64,000 nucleotides of DNA from Oxalobacteraceae bacterium UBA6018 (GTDB lineage: Bacteria > Pseudomonadota > Gammaproteobacteria > Burkholderiales > Burkholderiaceae_D): the NCBI GenBank assembly GCA_002428015.1, contig DIZW01000073.1, positions 1 to 64,000 of the forward strand. Reading direction: 5' to 3'. Positions 26,939 through 35,698 of the stretch are shown here, piece by piece; positions within the stretch are counted from its first letter, which is position 1, and every line of letters starts with the position of its first letter. The position numbers and the translations under genes are program-made. The notes below the pieces were generated by a model, which did not search any database, was not told the DNA's origin, and worked only from the letters and a program-made list of their open reading frames with translations.

Positions 26939-27880
26939 CTAGGCGCGCGCCCGCAGCGGCTGGGCGGCCATGCACAGGCGCGTGGCCAGCTGCTGCGCCA
27001 GGGTCTCGACGACGGCATGGCGCTTGCGCGCCTCCGAGCGCTTCTTCGAGACGATCGCCTCCAGGTCGGGCGGCGCGAGCGCTTCGCAGCGCAGCTGAAA
27101 GTCGCCGTCGGGGCGCTCGAGGGCGCCCATTTCGTGCCAAAGCTGATCGTAGTCCGCGCACACCTTCCCCTGCCGCAGCGCGCTCAGCACCACCCGGTTG
27201 GCATTGCCGACCAGCTGGACGTGGCCGCAGCCGAGCGCGTAGGCAAGCTGGCGCACCAGCGTCACCAGCAGCTGCTTGGGACGGATGCCGTGCAGCTCGC
27301 GCGTGGCGCTGCGGTTGGCGGCCAGCCCGTCGCCATGATTGGGGCCCTGGGTGCAGCCGATGGTGACCGCGGCGCGCCCGGTCAGGTCGGAAAACGTGAA
27401 CGCCACCGAGTACACGGCGGCGCCATGCTCGCACAGCTGCAGCACCAATTCGCCCTCGCGTTCGAACAACGCGGCGGCGCGCAGTTCGATGTCGTAGCGG
27501 CTACCGCTCTTGCCCTCGACCGAGGCTAGCACCACGCCGGCGCGCGCGGCCTGCGCCACCAGCGGCCCGAGCCCGTTGCGCAACATGAACCCGTAGTGGT
27601 AGGCCAGCACCGCCAGGCGCTGGTCCATCGACAGGCTGCGCGTCAGGTAGGGACGGTAGATCTTGTACAGCACGCGCGGACAGTGCTGCACCACTTCAAG
27701 CAGCACCGGGTGGGAGTTCAAGAGGCGCAGCCAGCGCCGGGTCTGGCTCTGGTGGAACAGCGCGCGACCCTCCAGCTTGAACCGTTCCCGCCAGTAGGCG
27801 GCAGCAGGCAAGCTGGCCGGGACGCCGCAGCGCAGGGTCACCGGGGGAAAGGCCGCATGGGCAGCCGAAAACAAAGTCAT
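26939..27880 (-). CDS. VirK/YbjX (DUF535) family protein
   Basis: 313 residues. The family pattern is clear: HPVLLEVVQHCPRVLYKIYRPYL, RLAVLAYHYGFM, then CTQGPNHGD, ELHGIRPKQLLVTLVRQLA and GCGHVQLVGNANRVVL. Homologues in enterobacteria affect virulence-protein export and antimicrobial-peptide resistance, but the biochemistry is not established. The protein appears soluble. It ends 20 bp from the convergent oxidoreductase gene. Confidence 0.9.
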   Translation of the reverse strand: MTLFSAAHAAFPPVTLRCGVPASLPAAAYWRERFKLEGRALFHQSQTRRWLRLLNSHPVLLEVVQHCPRVLYKIYRPYLTRSLSMDQRLAVLAYHYGFMLRNGLGPLVAQAARAGVVLASVEGKSGSRYDIELRAAALFEREGELVLQLCEHGAAVYSVAFTFSDLTGRAAVTIGCTQGPNHGDGLAANRSATRELHGIRPKQLLVTLVRQLAYALGCGHVQLVGNANRVVLSALRQGKVCADYDQLWHEMGALERPDGDFQLRCEALAPPDLEAIVSKKRSEARKRHAVVETLAQQLATRLCMAAQPLRARA

Positions 27881-28025
27881 GCGATCTCCGTGGCGGCAGG
27901 GGCGCGCCGGGCAGCGAAAAATGCCACCCGACCCGTCCGCCTTTACTTATGTAACGTAATGTAACCGTCGGAAATGCTTTCTGTAAATACGAAACCGCAA
28001 AAATCACTAATTTGCTTGGAAATTA

Positions 28026-29411
28026 TTACACTGAGTCAAACCGCCCCGCCGGGAAAGCTGGCGGAGCGCCGACCATCAAGTTCCAGCGCCGCGCGATGGT
28101 GGCGCCCGAAATCGCCAGCGACGCGCCCAGCAGCAAGGCCCACCACAGCGGCTGGGACGCCAGCGCGACCGCGCCCAGGCCCAGCGCGGCGCTCAGCAAG
28201 CCGGCCAGCAGGGTGCCCCAGCAGAGCCCGCCAGGACGGGTGGCATGGTCGCGCAGCGGCCAGGCCAGCACGCTCAGCGTGGCGCACATGAAGCTCGCCT
28301 CGCGCAGCAGGTTCACGGTCGACACGCCAATGAAAACCGATACGCCCAGAAGCAGCGCGGCGCCCAACAGCGAGTCGCTCAGGAAGATATGCAGCACCTG
28401 GCCCGCCAGCACGCGATTGAGGCTGGACGCGTTTGGCATGCGCGGCGCCAGCCGCACCAGCGCCTGTTCCGGCGCGCCGTTGGGAATGCTGGCGGCGAAG
28501 CGGTAGGCCGAGGCGAATGGCGCCAGCCCGATCGACAGCATGCAAATCATTGCGGCCGCGTCGCCGACCAGCAGCTTCAAGCCAATCGCGCCGATCGCGC
28601 ACACCGCCATGATCGGCGCCTGATCGTAGCGGTGATTGCCGGGCCCCAGCGCATGCAGCATCAGCCGGGCCGGGATGCCGGCGCCGATGTCCGCGGCCAG
28701 AAGGCGGCGGTACAGCCGGCGTCTGCCGCCTGAGCTCTTCAGCGCGCGCATGCCCCCCTTGATCGAGGTTTCGTTAACGCGCAATGCGCGGGCGCGCTGG
28801 TTGCGCATGGAAGGGCGTTGGCTGCCTCCTGGCAGGATGGTGACGAGCGTGCGCCACCCCAGCAGCGCGATGAGCAGCGCCAGCGCCGCCATGACGCTCG
28901 CGTGCTCGATCCATGCCGCCAGCGGCGCGCCGCCCGCGACCATGACGATCTGGGCCACGATGACCAATGCCGCGCCTTCCGTGCGCCCGCCCCGGGTCAT
29001 CGCCGCGCACACCAGCACGTACGCCGCGCCCAGCACGATCAGGCCGGTGTGCGGCAGCGCCACCGCCACCAAGGTCCAGGCCAGCATGGTGGGCACGAAC
29101 ATGGCGACGGTGGCCTGGCGCACGCGGCGCGTGAGGCCCGGCACCAGCACCGCGTTGGCCGGCGTGTTCTGCAGCACGGCCCCGCCGACATACATCATCC
29201 ACACGAGCGACAGGTAGGTCGCCACGGGAGCGCCGACGCCGAAGCACAAGGCCACCCAGACCGGCACGCGGATGAACATCAGCGCGGCGCAGGCGGCGAC
29301 GACCACCATCGCCAGCACCAGCCCCGAAACTCTGGCGCCACGGGCGGCCCCAGGCCTTCGCGCCAGCGCGGTACGCCATACCAATGCGCAGGACGACCAC
29401 AGGGCGCTCAT
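28026..29411 (-). CDS. membrane permease component of a GntR-linked ABC transporter
   Basis: 461 residues with about ten to twelve hydrophobic segments (VSGLVLAMVVVAACAALMF, TMLAWTLVAVALPHTGLIVLGA, ALGLGAVALASQPLWWALLLGA). I recognise no named family, but its place is telling: its ATG overlaps the stop of the ATPase gene (ATGA), which itself overlaps the GntR gene. It is therefore the likely transmembrane partner of the ATPase. The operon layout resembles YtrABC-type efflux/stress systems. Confidence 0.75.
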   Translation of the reverse strand: MSALWSSCALVWRTALARRPGAARGARVSGLVLAMVVVAACAALMFIRVPVWVALCFGVGAPVATYLSLVWMMYVGGAVLQNTPANAVLVPGLTRRVRQATVAMFVPTMLAWTLVAVALPHTGLIVLGAAYVLVCAAMTRGGRTEGAALVIVAQIVMVAGGAPLAAWIEHASVMAALALLIALLGWRTLVTILPGGSQRPSMRNQRARALRVNETSIKGGMRALKSSGGRRRLYRRLLAADIGAGIPARLMLHALGPGNHRYDQAPIMAVCAIGAIGLKLLVGDAAAMICMLSIGLAPFASAYRFAASIPNGAPEQALVRLAPRMPNASSLNRVLAGQVLHIFLSDSLLGAALLLGVSVFIGVSTVNLLREASFMCATLSVLAWPLRDHATRPGGLCWGTLLAGLLSAALGLGAVALASQPLWWALLLGASLAISGATIARRWNLMVGAPPAFPAGRFDSV

Positions 29412-30286
29412 CGGGTCACCTCGACGAACAGGTCTTCCAGCGACAAGGCTTCGATGCGCACGGCCGGCTCGCGTTCGGCCAGCGCGCGCAGCGCCGGCGT
29501 GCTGGCGCGGGTGACGATCTCGATCACCCCGTCATGGCTGCGGTGGCGCCGCAATTCGCCGTCGATGGCGAATTTGTCGAGCAGCGCGCCCGGACCGACC
29601 ACGCGGCGCGACTGTTCCAGCAGGTCGTCGAGCGAACCTTGCAGGGCGATTTTGCCATCCTTGAGGAAGGCCACGTCCAGCGCCACCCGCTCCAGGTCCG
29701 ACAGGATATGGGTCGAGAAGATGACGGTGGTGCCGCGCTCGATGACGTCGTCGATCAGCTCGCGCAGGAAGTCGCGCCGGCCGACCGGGTCCAGGGACGA
29801 CGCCGGTTCGTCCAGCACCAGCAGCTCTGGGTCGTGCGCCAGCGCGCGGATGATCGACAGGCGCTGCTGCTCGCCGCCGGACAGCCTGACGATGGGCGTA
29901 TTGCACTTGAGCGCGTCGAAGCCCCAGCGCGCCAGCAGGCCGGCCACCTTGGCGTCGTTCCAGTGGGTGTACATCGCCTTGAAGTAGGCCAGCAGCTGGT
30001 AAGGGGTGAGCCACTCGAACAGGTCCGACTTCTGCGGCACGTAGCCGATCCGGGCGCGCACGCCGGCGGGCAGGTCGCCCACGGCGGCGCCGAACAGGGT
30101 CACGCCGCCGGCGTCGCCCTCGCGCAGGCCGAGCAGGCATTCGAGCAGGGTGGACTTGCCGGCGCCGTTACGCCCCAGCAGGCCGACCACCTGGCCGCGT
30201 TCGATGGTCCAGTCTAGGCCGGCCAGCACGGCTTGCTGGTCGAAGCGCTTGCTGAGGGAGGAAACCTGGATGACCGGTGGGTTCAT
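29408..30286 (-). CDS. ABC transporter ATP-binding protein
   Basis: 292 residues. Walker A is GRNGAGKST, the Q-loop lies in GYVPQKSDLF, the signature is RLSGGEQQRLSI, and Walker B is LLVLDEPASSLDP followed by the H-loop in IFSTHILSD. It hydrolyses ATP to drive the adjacent membrane protein. The C-terminal ~70 residues resemble the extra domain of CcmA/YhaQ-type exporters. Both neighbours overlap by ATGA. Confidence 0.95.
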   Translation of the reverse strand: MNPPVIQVSSLSKRFDQQAVLAGLDWTIERGQVVGLLGRNGAGKSTLLECLLGLREGDAGGVTLFGAAVGDLPAGVRARIGYVPQKSDLFEWLTPYQLLAYFKAMYTHWNDAKVAGLLARWGFDALKCNTPIVRLSGGEQQRLSIIRALAHDPELLVLDEPASSLDPVGRRDFLRELIDDVIERGTTVIFSTHILSDLERVALDVAFLKDGKIALQGSLDDLLEQSRRVVGPGALLDKFAIDGELRRHRSHDGVIEIVTRASTPALRALAEREPAVRIEALSLEDLFVEVTR

Positions 30287-30675
30287 TGTTTTGCTTTCAA
30301 AATCGTTGAGAAGAGTTCGAGCACGGTGGCGGCGTCAAGTTCGAGCTGGCCCGCCTCCAGGGCGGCGCGTTCCAGCGTGGGGCGCAGCAGCGCGACCCGG
30401 TGCGCCACGCTGTGCCCGCGCGGCGGGGCCTGGGCCACCTCCATGCCCAGGCCGCGGCGGCGCGTCAGCACGCCCTCCATTTCGAGCATGCCGTAGGCCT
30501 TGGACACGGTCATGGGGTTGATCGCCAGCGCGCCGGCGATCTCGCGCACCGACGGCATCGGATCGCCCGGCGCGAGCTGGCCGCCGGCGATCAGGCGCCG
30601 GGTCTGGTCGACCAGCTGCCGGTAGATCGGCTCGGACGATCCGGTGGCGATGCTGAAGAGATGGGTGGGGTTCAT
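30283..30675 (-). CDS. GntR-family transcriptional regulator (YtrA subfamily)
   Basis: 130 residues. The winged helix reads SEPIYRQLVDQTRRLIAGGQLAPGDPMPSVREIAGALAINPMTVSKAYGMLEMEGVLTRRRGLGM, the classic GntR head, and the tail is short and helical as in YtrA repressors. It is the first gene of the operon with the ABC ATPase and permease. A near-perfect palindrome just upstream (30687-30712) is its probable operator, giving autorepression relieved by a ligand. Confidence 0.94.
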   Translation of the reverse strand: MNPTHLFSIATGSSEPIYRQLVDQTRRLIAGGQLAPGDPMPSVREIAGALAINPMTVSKAYGMLEMEGVLTRRRGLGMEVAQAPPRGHSVAHRVALLRPTLERAALEAGQLELDAATVLELFSTILKAKQ

Positions 30676-30686
30676 TTGCTTCCGTC

Positions 30687-30712
30687 TACTGTATTAAGTA
30701 CGTAATACAGTA
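30687..30712 (-). promoter_or_regulatory. palindromic GntR operator
   Basis: Ten-base arms TACTGTATTA (30687-30696) and TAATACAGTA (30703-30712) are exact inverted complements around a 6-base centre. The centre is itself GTAC plus one mismatch. The site lies 12 bp upstream of the gntR start codon and overlaps -10-like TATACT sequence. It matches the GTATTA-type half-sites expected for YtrA-like regulators. Confidence 0.75.
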
Positions 30713-30809
30713 TACATGAACGCGGGCGCTGTCAAGCGGCGGCGGCGCGAGCGCTCAGGGAGAGGCCGAACGCGGAACGATCGGGTTCGGAACGATCAAT
30801 GCGGAAGAA

Positions 30810-31118
30810 TCAGATGCGGCCGCGCCGGAATTCGGCCAGGAAGCGCTTCGCCTCGGCGGCGCTGAGCACCGTGACCGGGTCGCCGTGCCAGGCGTACAGG
30901 AAGGGGTCGCCGCCGAGGCGGTCGGTGAGCTTGGCCTGCAGCAGAAAGCGCGTGCCGGGCGGGTACAGGGTGGCGTCGCGCAGGCGCCGCGTGCAGTGCA
31001 CCGCCAGGGTCGGCGCGAAGGCCTGCCCCGCCATCGGCCGGATGCGCAGCGCGCCATCGCGCGGATCGAGGAAGGATTCGACCGCCACGTCGCGATAGGC
31101 CCAGGTATCGCGCGCCAT
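30810..31118 (-). CDS. small conserved-looking hypothetical protein
   Basis: 102 residues from the ATG at 31118, one base after the stop of the MFS gene, hence likely co-translated with it. It opens MARDTWAYRDVAVESFLDPRDG and has a C-terminal DPFLYAWHGDPVTVLSAAEAKRFLAEFRRGRI. No signal or membrane segment is visible, and I do not recognise the family. Codon use is like the neighbours, which supports a real gene. Confidence 0.65.
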   Translation of the reverse strand: MARDTWAYRDVAVESFLDPRDGALRIRPMAGQAFAPTLAVHCTRRLRDATLYPPGTRFLLQAKLTDRLGGDPFLYAWHGDPVTVLSAAEAKRFLAEFRRGRI

Positions 31119-31119
31119 G

Positions 31120-32367
31120 CTAGGCCCCGAGCGCGGCGGCAGGCGCACGTACCACGTGCTCTTCGCGGATCGGCAGGTTGACCAGGGCGGCGGCCAGCGC
31201 CAGCGCGATGTCGGCGTACCACATCCAGGTGTAGTCGCCGTAGGTGACGAAGGACAGCCCGCCCAGCCAGGCGCCGAAGAAGCCGCCGATCTGGTGCGAG
31301 AGCAGCGTCAGGCCGAACAGGGTCGACAGGTAGCGCGTGCCGAACAGTTTGCCGACCAGGCCAGCGGTGGGCGGCACCGTGGCCAGCCAGGTGAAGCCGA
31401 GCGCCGCGGCCAGCAGGTAGAAGGTGAGCGCCGTCTTGGGCGCAAGCAGGTAGAGCGCGATCAGCACGGCGCGGCTGGTGTACATCAGCGACAGCAGGGA
31501 CTTCATGCGATAGCGGGTCGCCAGCGCCCCGGCCGTGAGGCTGCCGGCGATGTTGAACAGGCCGATCAGGGCCAGCGCCGTGGCCGACACCGAGGGCGCC
31601 AGGTTGCACAGCGCGACCTCGCCCGGCAAATGGGTCACCAGGAAGGCGATGTGAAAGCCGCAGGTGAAAAAGCCCGCGTGCAGGCACAGGTAGCTGCGGT
31701 CGCGCAGGGCCGCGCGGATCTGCGGACCCAGGCTGAGATCCGCGCCGGCGCCGGCGTGGGCCGCCGCCCCGCCCTGCCCGGCCGCGCCGCGCAACGGCCA
31801 GGCCAGCGGTATGGTCAGCAAGGTGGCGGCGGCCATGGTGAGCATGGCGGTGACCCAGCCGGCGCCGCCGATGATGGCCTGCATTAGCGGCGCGAACACG
31901 AGCTGGCCGAACGAGGCGCCGGCGTTGATGCAGCCCGCCGCTACCGACCGCCGCGCGGCCGGCAGGCGCTGGGCGATGGCGCCGATCAGGATCGAGAAGC
32001 TGCCGGCGCCGGCGCCGGCGGCGCTGAGCACACCGAGGGTGAGCATCAGCCCCCAGCCGGAGTGCATGTAGGGGGTCAGCGCCAGGCCGGCGCAGAGCAT
32101 CAGCGCGCCCACGGCGACAACGCGGGCCGCGCCGCATTTGTCGGCCAGCGCGCCAAACAGCGGCTGGGCCGCGCCCCAGGTGAACTGGCCGACCGCCATG
32201 GCGAAGCTGACCGTGGCCACGCCCAGCCCGGTCGCGGTGTTGATCGGCGAGAGGAACAGGCCGGTGGTCAGGCGCGCGCCCATGGTGATCATGAGGATCG
32301 CGGCGGCGGCCAGGATCAAGGTCCAGCCGGCGCGCGGCGCGGGAGTGGTCTCAGGCCGGTTCGGCAT
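31120..32367 (-). CDS. MFS transporter
   Basis: 415 residues with twelve predicted membrane segments. The ATG at 32367 was preferred over 32382 because GGGGAG lies 7 bases before it. The loop 2 motif region reads FGALADKCGAARVV, a degenerate form of GxLaDrxGrrxxl. GWVTAMLTMAAATLLTIPLAWPL and LFGTRYLSTLFGLTLLSHQIGGFFGAWLGG place it with the OFA/NNP-like MFS exporters. The substrate is unknown. The small hypothetical gene follows directly. Confidence 0.9.
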   Translation of the reverse strand: MPNRPETTPAPRAGWTLILAAAAILMITMGARLTTGLFLSPINTATGLGVATVSFAMAVGQFTWGAAQPLFGALADKCGAARVVAVGALMLCAGLALTPYMHSGWGLMLTLGVLSAAGAGAGSFSILIGAIAQRLPAARRSVAAGCINAGASFGQLVFAPLMQAIIGGAGWVTAMLTMAAATLLTIPLAWPLRGAAGQGGAAAHAGAGADLSLGPQIRAALRDRSYLCLHAGFFTCGFHIAFLVTHLPGEVALCNLAPSVSATALALIGLFNIAGSLTAGALATRYRMKSLLSLMYTSRAVLIALYLLAPKTALTFYLLAAALGFTWLATVPPTAGLVGKLFGTRYLSTLFGLTLLSHQIGGFFGAWLGGLSFVTYGDYTWMWYADIALALAAALVNLPIREEHVVRAPAAALGA

Positions 32368-32382
32368 GCGCCAGCTCCCCAT

Positions 32383-32819
32383 GGTGTCGCGCGCGGCGGG
32401 ATGCGGTGGCCATGCGCTGGCCGGCCAGGCGCGGCGACGCGCCGGAGGGCGGGCGCATCTTGAAGCAGGTGCAGGCGGGTGCCGCGGGCGGGTCGGGAAA
32501 GGTCATGGCAAAGCGGATGGACAGTCAGGTGTCGCTACACGGATCAGGTGTGGCGATTATAAGGTGCTTGTGGGGATCGGGGTGGGAAGGCGGGGATGTG
32601 CCTTCCCCGCGCGGTCCGGGCTTGCGTGGGCAAAGGGAAAACGGTCGGTTGAAAAATCGCTGGCACCGTCGGTCGCACGATGGACGGCGCAACGAGCCAC
32701 GGGCCGCGCGATGGATTGCGAAGCGCGCCGCCGGCCGCGCGACGGACGGCGCATGGAGCCGCCGGCCGCGCGACGAATGCGGTGCGCGCCACGCGCCGGA
32801 CGGGCCGGCGCGGCGCCGC
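32383..32819. other. intergenic with promoter-like site, hairpin and tandem repeat
   Basis: 437 bp without a credible gene. On the minus strand a perfect TATAAT (32554-32559) may belong to an MFS promoter, but its -35 is poor. An 8-bp hairpin GGGAAGGC/GCCTTCCC lies at 32584-32607. A 31-bp tandem repeat (separate entry) fills 32671-32794 just beyond the ispF stop. Confidence 0.6.
32671..32794. repeat. 31-bp tandem repeat, four imperfect copies
   Basis: Copies start at 32671, 32702, 32733 and 32764, exactly 31 bp apart. Each begins GGYCGCRCGAYGRA and continues with a GC-rich, more variable second half. The array ends 25 bp from the ispF stop codon (minus strand). It is not CRISPR: there are no unique spacers. 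Confidence 0.8.
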
Positions 32820-33335
32820 CTAGACGCTCGTCGAGCGGATCAGCATGGCGATGGCGTCGGCCGCCATGCCCTCCTCGCGGCCAAGATAACCGAGCTTCTC
32901 GTTGGTCTTGGCCTTGATGTTGACCTGCTGGGGCGACACGCCGATGTCCTCGGCGATGCGCGAGACCATCTGCGCGATGTGGGGCGCCATCTTCGGCGCC
33001 TGGGCGATGATGGTCGCGTCGATGTTGCCGATCGTGTAGCCGGTGGCGACGACGCGGTGCGCCACCTCGCGCAGCAGGGTGCGCGAGTCGGCGCCGGCGA
33101 ACATGGGGTCGGTGTCGGGAAAGTGCTTGCCGATGTCGCCCAGCCCGGCCGCGCCGAGCATGGCGTCGATGATCGCGTGCAGCAGCACGTCGGCGTCGGA
33201 GTGGCCCATCAGGCCAAGCCGGTGCGGGATCGCGACCCCGCCGATGACCAGTTTGCGGCCTTCGACGAGGGCGTGGCAGTCGTAGCCCTGACCGATACGG
33301 AAAGGGGGAGTTGGATTGTAGGATTGCAGAGCCAT
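32820..33335 (-). CDS. ispF: 2-C-methyl-D-erythritol 2,4-cyclodiphosphate synthase
   Basis: 171 residues from the ATG at 33335 (a GTG at 33347 is an alternative). It cyclises CDP-methylerythritol phosphate in the non-mevalonate isoprenoid pathway. Metal-binding residues are visible in GQGYDCHAL (D-x-H) and [33 protein letters not shown]; the C-terminal [18 protein letters not shown] is diagnostic. It follows ispD by a short gap, and the pair forms the usual betaproteobacterial ispDF unit. Confidence 0.97.
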   Translation of the reverse strand: MALQSYNPTPPFRIGQGYDCHALVEGRKLVIGGVAIPHRLGLMGHSDADVLLHAIIDAMLGAAGLGDIGKHFPDTDPMFAGADSRTLLREVAHRVVATGYTIGNIDATIIAQAPKMAPHIAQMVSRIAEDIGVSPQQVNIKAKTNEKLGYLGREEGMAADAIAMLIRSTSV

Positions 33336-33356
33336 GGTGTCGTTCACTATAAAAGG

Positions 33357-34070
33357 TTAAGGCGCGCCCAGGTACATCTCGGCGATGCGGATGTCCGCGG
33401 GCAGCGTCACTTTCAGATTACGTGGGTGTCCTTCTACCAGCCTGGGCGAATAGCCGAGGGCCTCGACCGCGCTGGCGTCGTCGGTGATGACGGCCGGGTC
33501 GGTGGCCGCTGCGAGGGCATCGCACAGCAGCCGGTAACGAAACATTTGCGGGGTCTGCGCGAGCCACAGGCCATCGCGCGCGACCGTGGCCACGGCGGCG
33601 CCGGCGCCGGCGCGCTTGACGGTATCGACCACCGGCAGCGCCAGCAGGCCGCCGACCGGGTCCGGGCCGACCGTCGAGATCAGGCGTTCGATCAGGGCCG
33701 CGTTCAGGCCGGGCCGCGCGGCGTCGTGCACCAGCACCCAATCGTCGTCGGCCAGCTCGGCGCGCAGCGCGGCCAGGGCATTGCGCACCGATTCCATGCG
33801 GGTGGCGCCGCCGCAGCGCAACACGCCCACGCCGTCCGGCGCGACCGCGTCGATGTGGCCGTCCTCGGCGCTGACCACCACGTAGGTGCGCGCAATGAGC
33901 GAACTGGCCAGGAAGGCTTCCAGGGTGTGGCGCAACATTGGCTTACCAGCAATCTGCATGTATTGCTTCGGTCCGCCCGCCGCCATGCGCGCGCCCACGC
34001 CGGCGGCGGGGACCAGGGCAATATAGCGAGGGGCTTGCTGATTCTTCACGCGGTTCGTCCTTCCGTTCAT
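33357..34070 (-). CDS. ispD: 2-C-methyl-D-erythritol 4-phosphate cytidylyltransferase
   Basis: 237 residues. The CTP-binding motif is ALVPAAGVGARMAAGGPKQY, followed by VVVSAEDGHID, HDAARPGL and AQTPQMFRYRLL. It joins CTP to methylerythritol phosphate, two steps before IspF in isoprenoid synthesis. The start overlaps the stop of the upstream HExxH protein gene (ATGA), so it is coupled to it. Residues 1-15 precede the usual family start and could be trimmed. Confidence 0.97.
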   Translation of the reverse strand: MNGRTNRVKNQQAPRYIALVPAAGVGARMAAGGPKQYMQIAGKPMLRHTLEAFLASSLIARTYVVVSAEDGHIDAVAPDGVGVLRCGGATRMESVRNALAALRAELADDDWVLVHDAARPGLNAALIERLISTVGPDPVGGLLALPVVDTVKRAGAGAAVATVARDGLWLAQTPQMFRYRLLCDALAAATDPAVITDDASAVEALGYSPRLVEGHPRNLKVTLPADIRIAEMYLGAP

Positions 34071-34780
34071 CGTCTGCCGCGTCGTACCGGCGCGATAAAA
34101 GACTGTACCTCACCTTTGCAAACTTTGCTCAGGCGCGCATACTCTTTCGGCGTATCGATGGCAGCCTGTTGCACTTCCACGGCGGCCATCTCACGCTTCA
34201 TGTACGGCATCCAGCCAGTGTCGATTTCCTGCTCCAGCAAAGCTTGCGCCTGACCGATCGGCGCGTAAAGCGGTTTGCCTTCAAAGCGGCGCGCAAGTGC
34301 GGCGCGCACCACACTTTCCACTTTCGGCAAATGCCCGAGATAGGTGTTGAGATGGCGCATCTCATGCGCAAGAATCTGATTGTAAGGACAAGTTCCGGGG
34401 ACAAATTCGTGCCCGATGTACACCACGATGGGCGCGTAGAACAGCGCTACCTTGATCTGCGGCGCCACGCATTCGAGCCCGCTGGCGCGGTCCTGCAGGA
34501 TGCGTCCGTCCAGCTTGACCGAGACGCGCGACTCGGTCTTGGTCAGGCCCAGCACGAAGCTGTTGGGCTGGCCGGGCGCCTTCATGGCGGTCAGGCGGCG
34601 GAAGGACAGCGAGTTGTCGATCGTGTAACCGTGCTGGACGGTGCTGAGCATCGAGACGGTCTTGGCGATGGTGTCTTCGCAACGCGCCTGGAAGGCGCTG
34701 CGCGCCGACGCCGCCCCGCACGGCAACAGGGCCAGCAAGAGCAGCGCGAGCAGCAAGGGCCGCGGCACAGGCGGCCTCAT
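34067..34780 (-). CDS. secreted protein with HExxH motif, putative metallopeptidase
   Basis: 237 residues with a signal peptide (about 1-27, LLLALLLLALLPCGAASA). Near residue 139 the stretch QILAHEMRHLNTYLGHL contains H-E-M-R-H, a zincin-type HExxH within a helix, followed by a further His. Two Cys pairs suggest a periplasmic disulfide fold. No specific family is recognised with certainty. It lies between the Nudix gene (8 bp upstream) and ispD (overlapping by 4 bp), so it is transcribed with housekeeping genes. Confidence 0.7.
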   Translation of the reverse strand: MRPPVPRPLLLALLLLALLPCGAASARSAFQARCEDTIAKTVSMLSTVQHGYTIDNSLSFRRLTAMKAPGQPNSFVLGLTKTESRVSVKLDGRILQDRASGLECVAPQIKVALFYAPIVVYIGHEFVPGTCPYNQILAHEMRHLNTYLGHLPKVESVVRAALARRFEGKPLYAPIGQAQALLEQEIDTGWMPYMKREMAAVEVQQAAIDTPKEYARLSKVCKGEVQSFIAPVRRGRR

Positions 34781-34788
34781 GGCAGCAG

Positions 34789-35343
34789 TCAGGGTTGCCA
34801 GGCGCCGGCCAGGATTTTCTCGAGCCAGAAGGTGCCGATGATGGTCTTGACGTCGGTGATCTCGCCGCGCCTGACCATCTCGAGCAGCTCGGGCACGCTG
34901 GCGCTGAAGGTTTCGAGGAACTCGCCGTCGTCGAGCTGGGCGGGGCCGGCGGTCAGGTCGCGCGCGAGGAAGATCTCGAGGTGCTCGTCGGAGTAGGCGA
35001 TGGCGTTGTGGATGGTGGCGATGAAATCCCAGCGCGCGGCGGTGTAGCCGGTTTCCTCGCGCAGCTCGCGCTGGGCGCAGGCCAGATGGTCCTCGCCGCC
35101 GTCGATTTTCCCGGCCGGGAATTCGATGAACACTTGCGCCAGCGGATAGCGGTACTGGCGTTCGAGCAGCACGCGCCCGTCCGGAAGCAGCGGCAGGATG
35201 ACCACGGCGCCGGGATGGCGGATGTATTCACGCTGGCTTTCCTTGCCGTCGGCCAGGCGGATGCGGTCGCGCTGGACCTTGAGGAAGTGACCGTCGTAGG
35301 CAAGTTCGCCATCGATGCGGGTCTCGTGAAGCATCGACTCCAT
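34789..35343 (-). CDS. Nudix hydrolase, ADP-ribose pyrophosphatase type
   Basis: 184 residues from the ATG at 35343, preceded by AAGGAG. The full Nudix box GX5EX7REUXEEXGU is present (G-K-I-D-G-G-E ... RELREETGY). RIRLADGKESQREYIRHPGAVVILPLL and ERQYRYPLAQVFIEFPAGK are typical of NudF/YqiE ADP-ribose pyrophosphatases, which cleave ADP-ribose to AMP and ribose phosphate. It follows DUF2818 by 22 bp, probably at the end of the nuo transcript. Confidence 0.94.
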   Translation of the reverse strand: MESMLHETRIDGELAYDGHFLKVQRDRIRLADGKESQREYIRHPGAVVILPLLPDGRVLLERQYRYPLAQVFIEFPAGKIDGGEDHLACAQRELREETGYTAARWDFIATIHNAIAYSDEHLEIFLARDLTAGPAQLDDGEFLETFSASVPELLEMVRRGEITDVKTIIGTFWLEKILAGAWQP

Positions 35344-35365
35344 GCACGGCTCCTTAAAAAACAAT

Positions 35366-35698
35366 TCAGGGGGCGTCGTGGCGATGGCGTTTGCGCAGAT
35401 AGCGCAGGATGAAGCCGGGGAAGCACAGCACCACGAACAGCGGCACGGTCACCATGTAGAACTCCTTCACCTGGCCGAACACATTGCCGATGCGGGATTC
35501 CAGCAGGTAGGCGAACGCGCCGACAGCGAAGTATAGAACAAGCAGCTCGAACACGCGCAGCCAGGCCGACTTGTCGCGCCTGCCCTGCCCGGCGCGTTTC
35601 AGGGGAATCACGCCGAACAGGTTTTCATTGATGAACGGGAGGTTGGCCGCCGCGATGGCGACGGCGATCAGCAGCCAGCTCGCGCTCGACGCATCCAT
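35366..35698 (-). CDS. DUF2818 family membrane protein
   Basis: 110 residues with three hydrophobic segments (SWLLIAVAIAAANLPFI, VFELLVLYFAVGAFAYLL, VTVPLFVVLCFPGFILRYL). This family is typically encoded directly after nuoN in betaproteobacteria; here its ATG shares the last base of the nuoN stop (TGATG). A role linked to complex I assembly or membrane embedding is inferred from context only. Confidence 0.88.
   Translation of the reverse strand: MDASSASWLLIAVAIAAANLPFINENLFGVIPLKRAGQGRRDKSAWLRVFELLVLYFAVGAFAYLLESRIGNVFGQVKEFYMVTVPLFVVLCFPGFILRYLRKRHRHDAP

Noticed and set aside
30755..32137. A 460-codon minus-strand frame overlapping the MFS gene
   Set aside because: It is an alternative frame of the MFS transporter and the small protein gene; only those two frames show membrane helices, start signals and coupling.
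32671..32794. Possible CRISPR array
   Set aside because: The 31-bp units are contiguous with no unique spacers, and no cas genes are present. The same holds for the repeats at 54271 and 57370.
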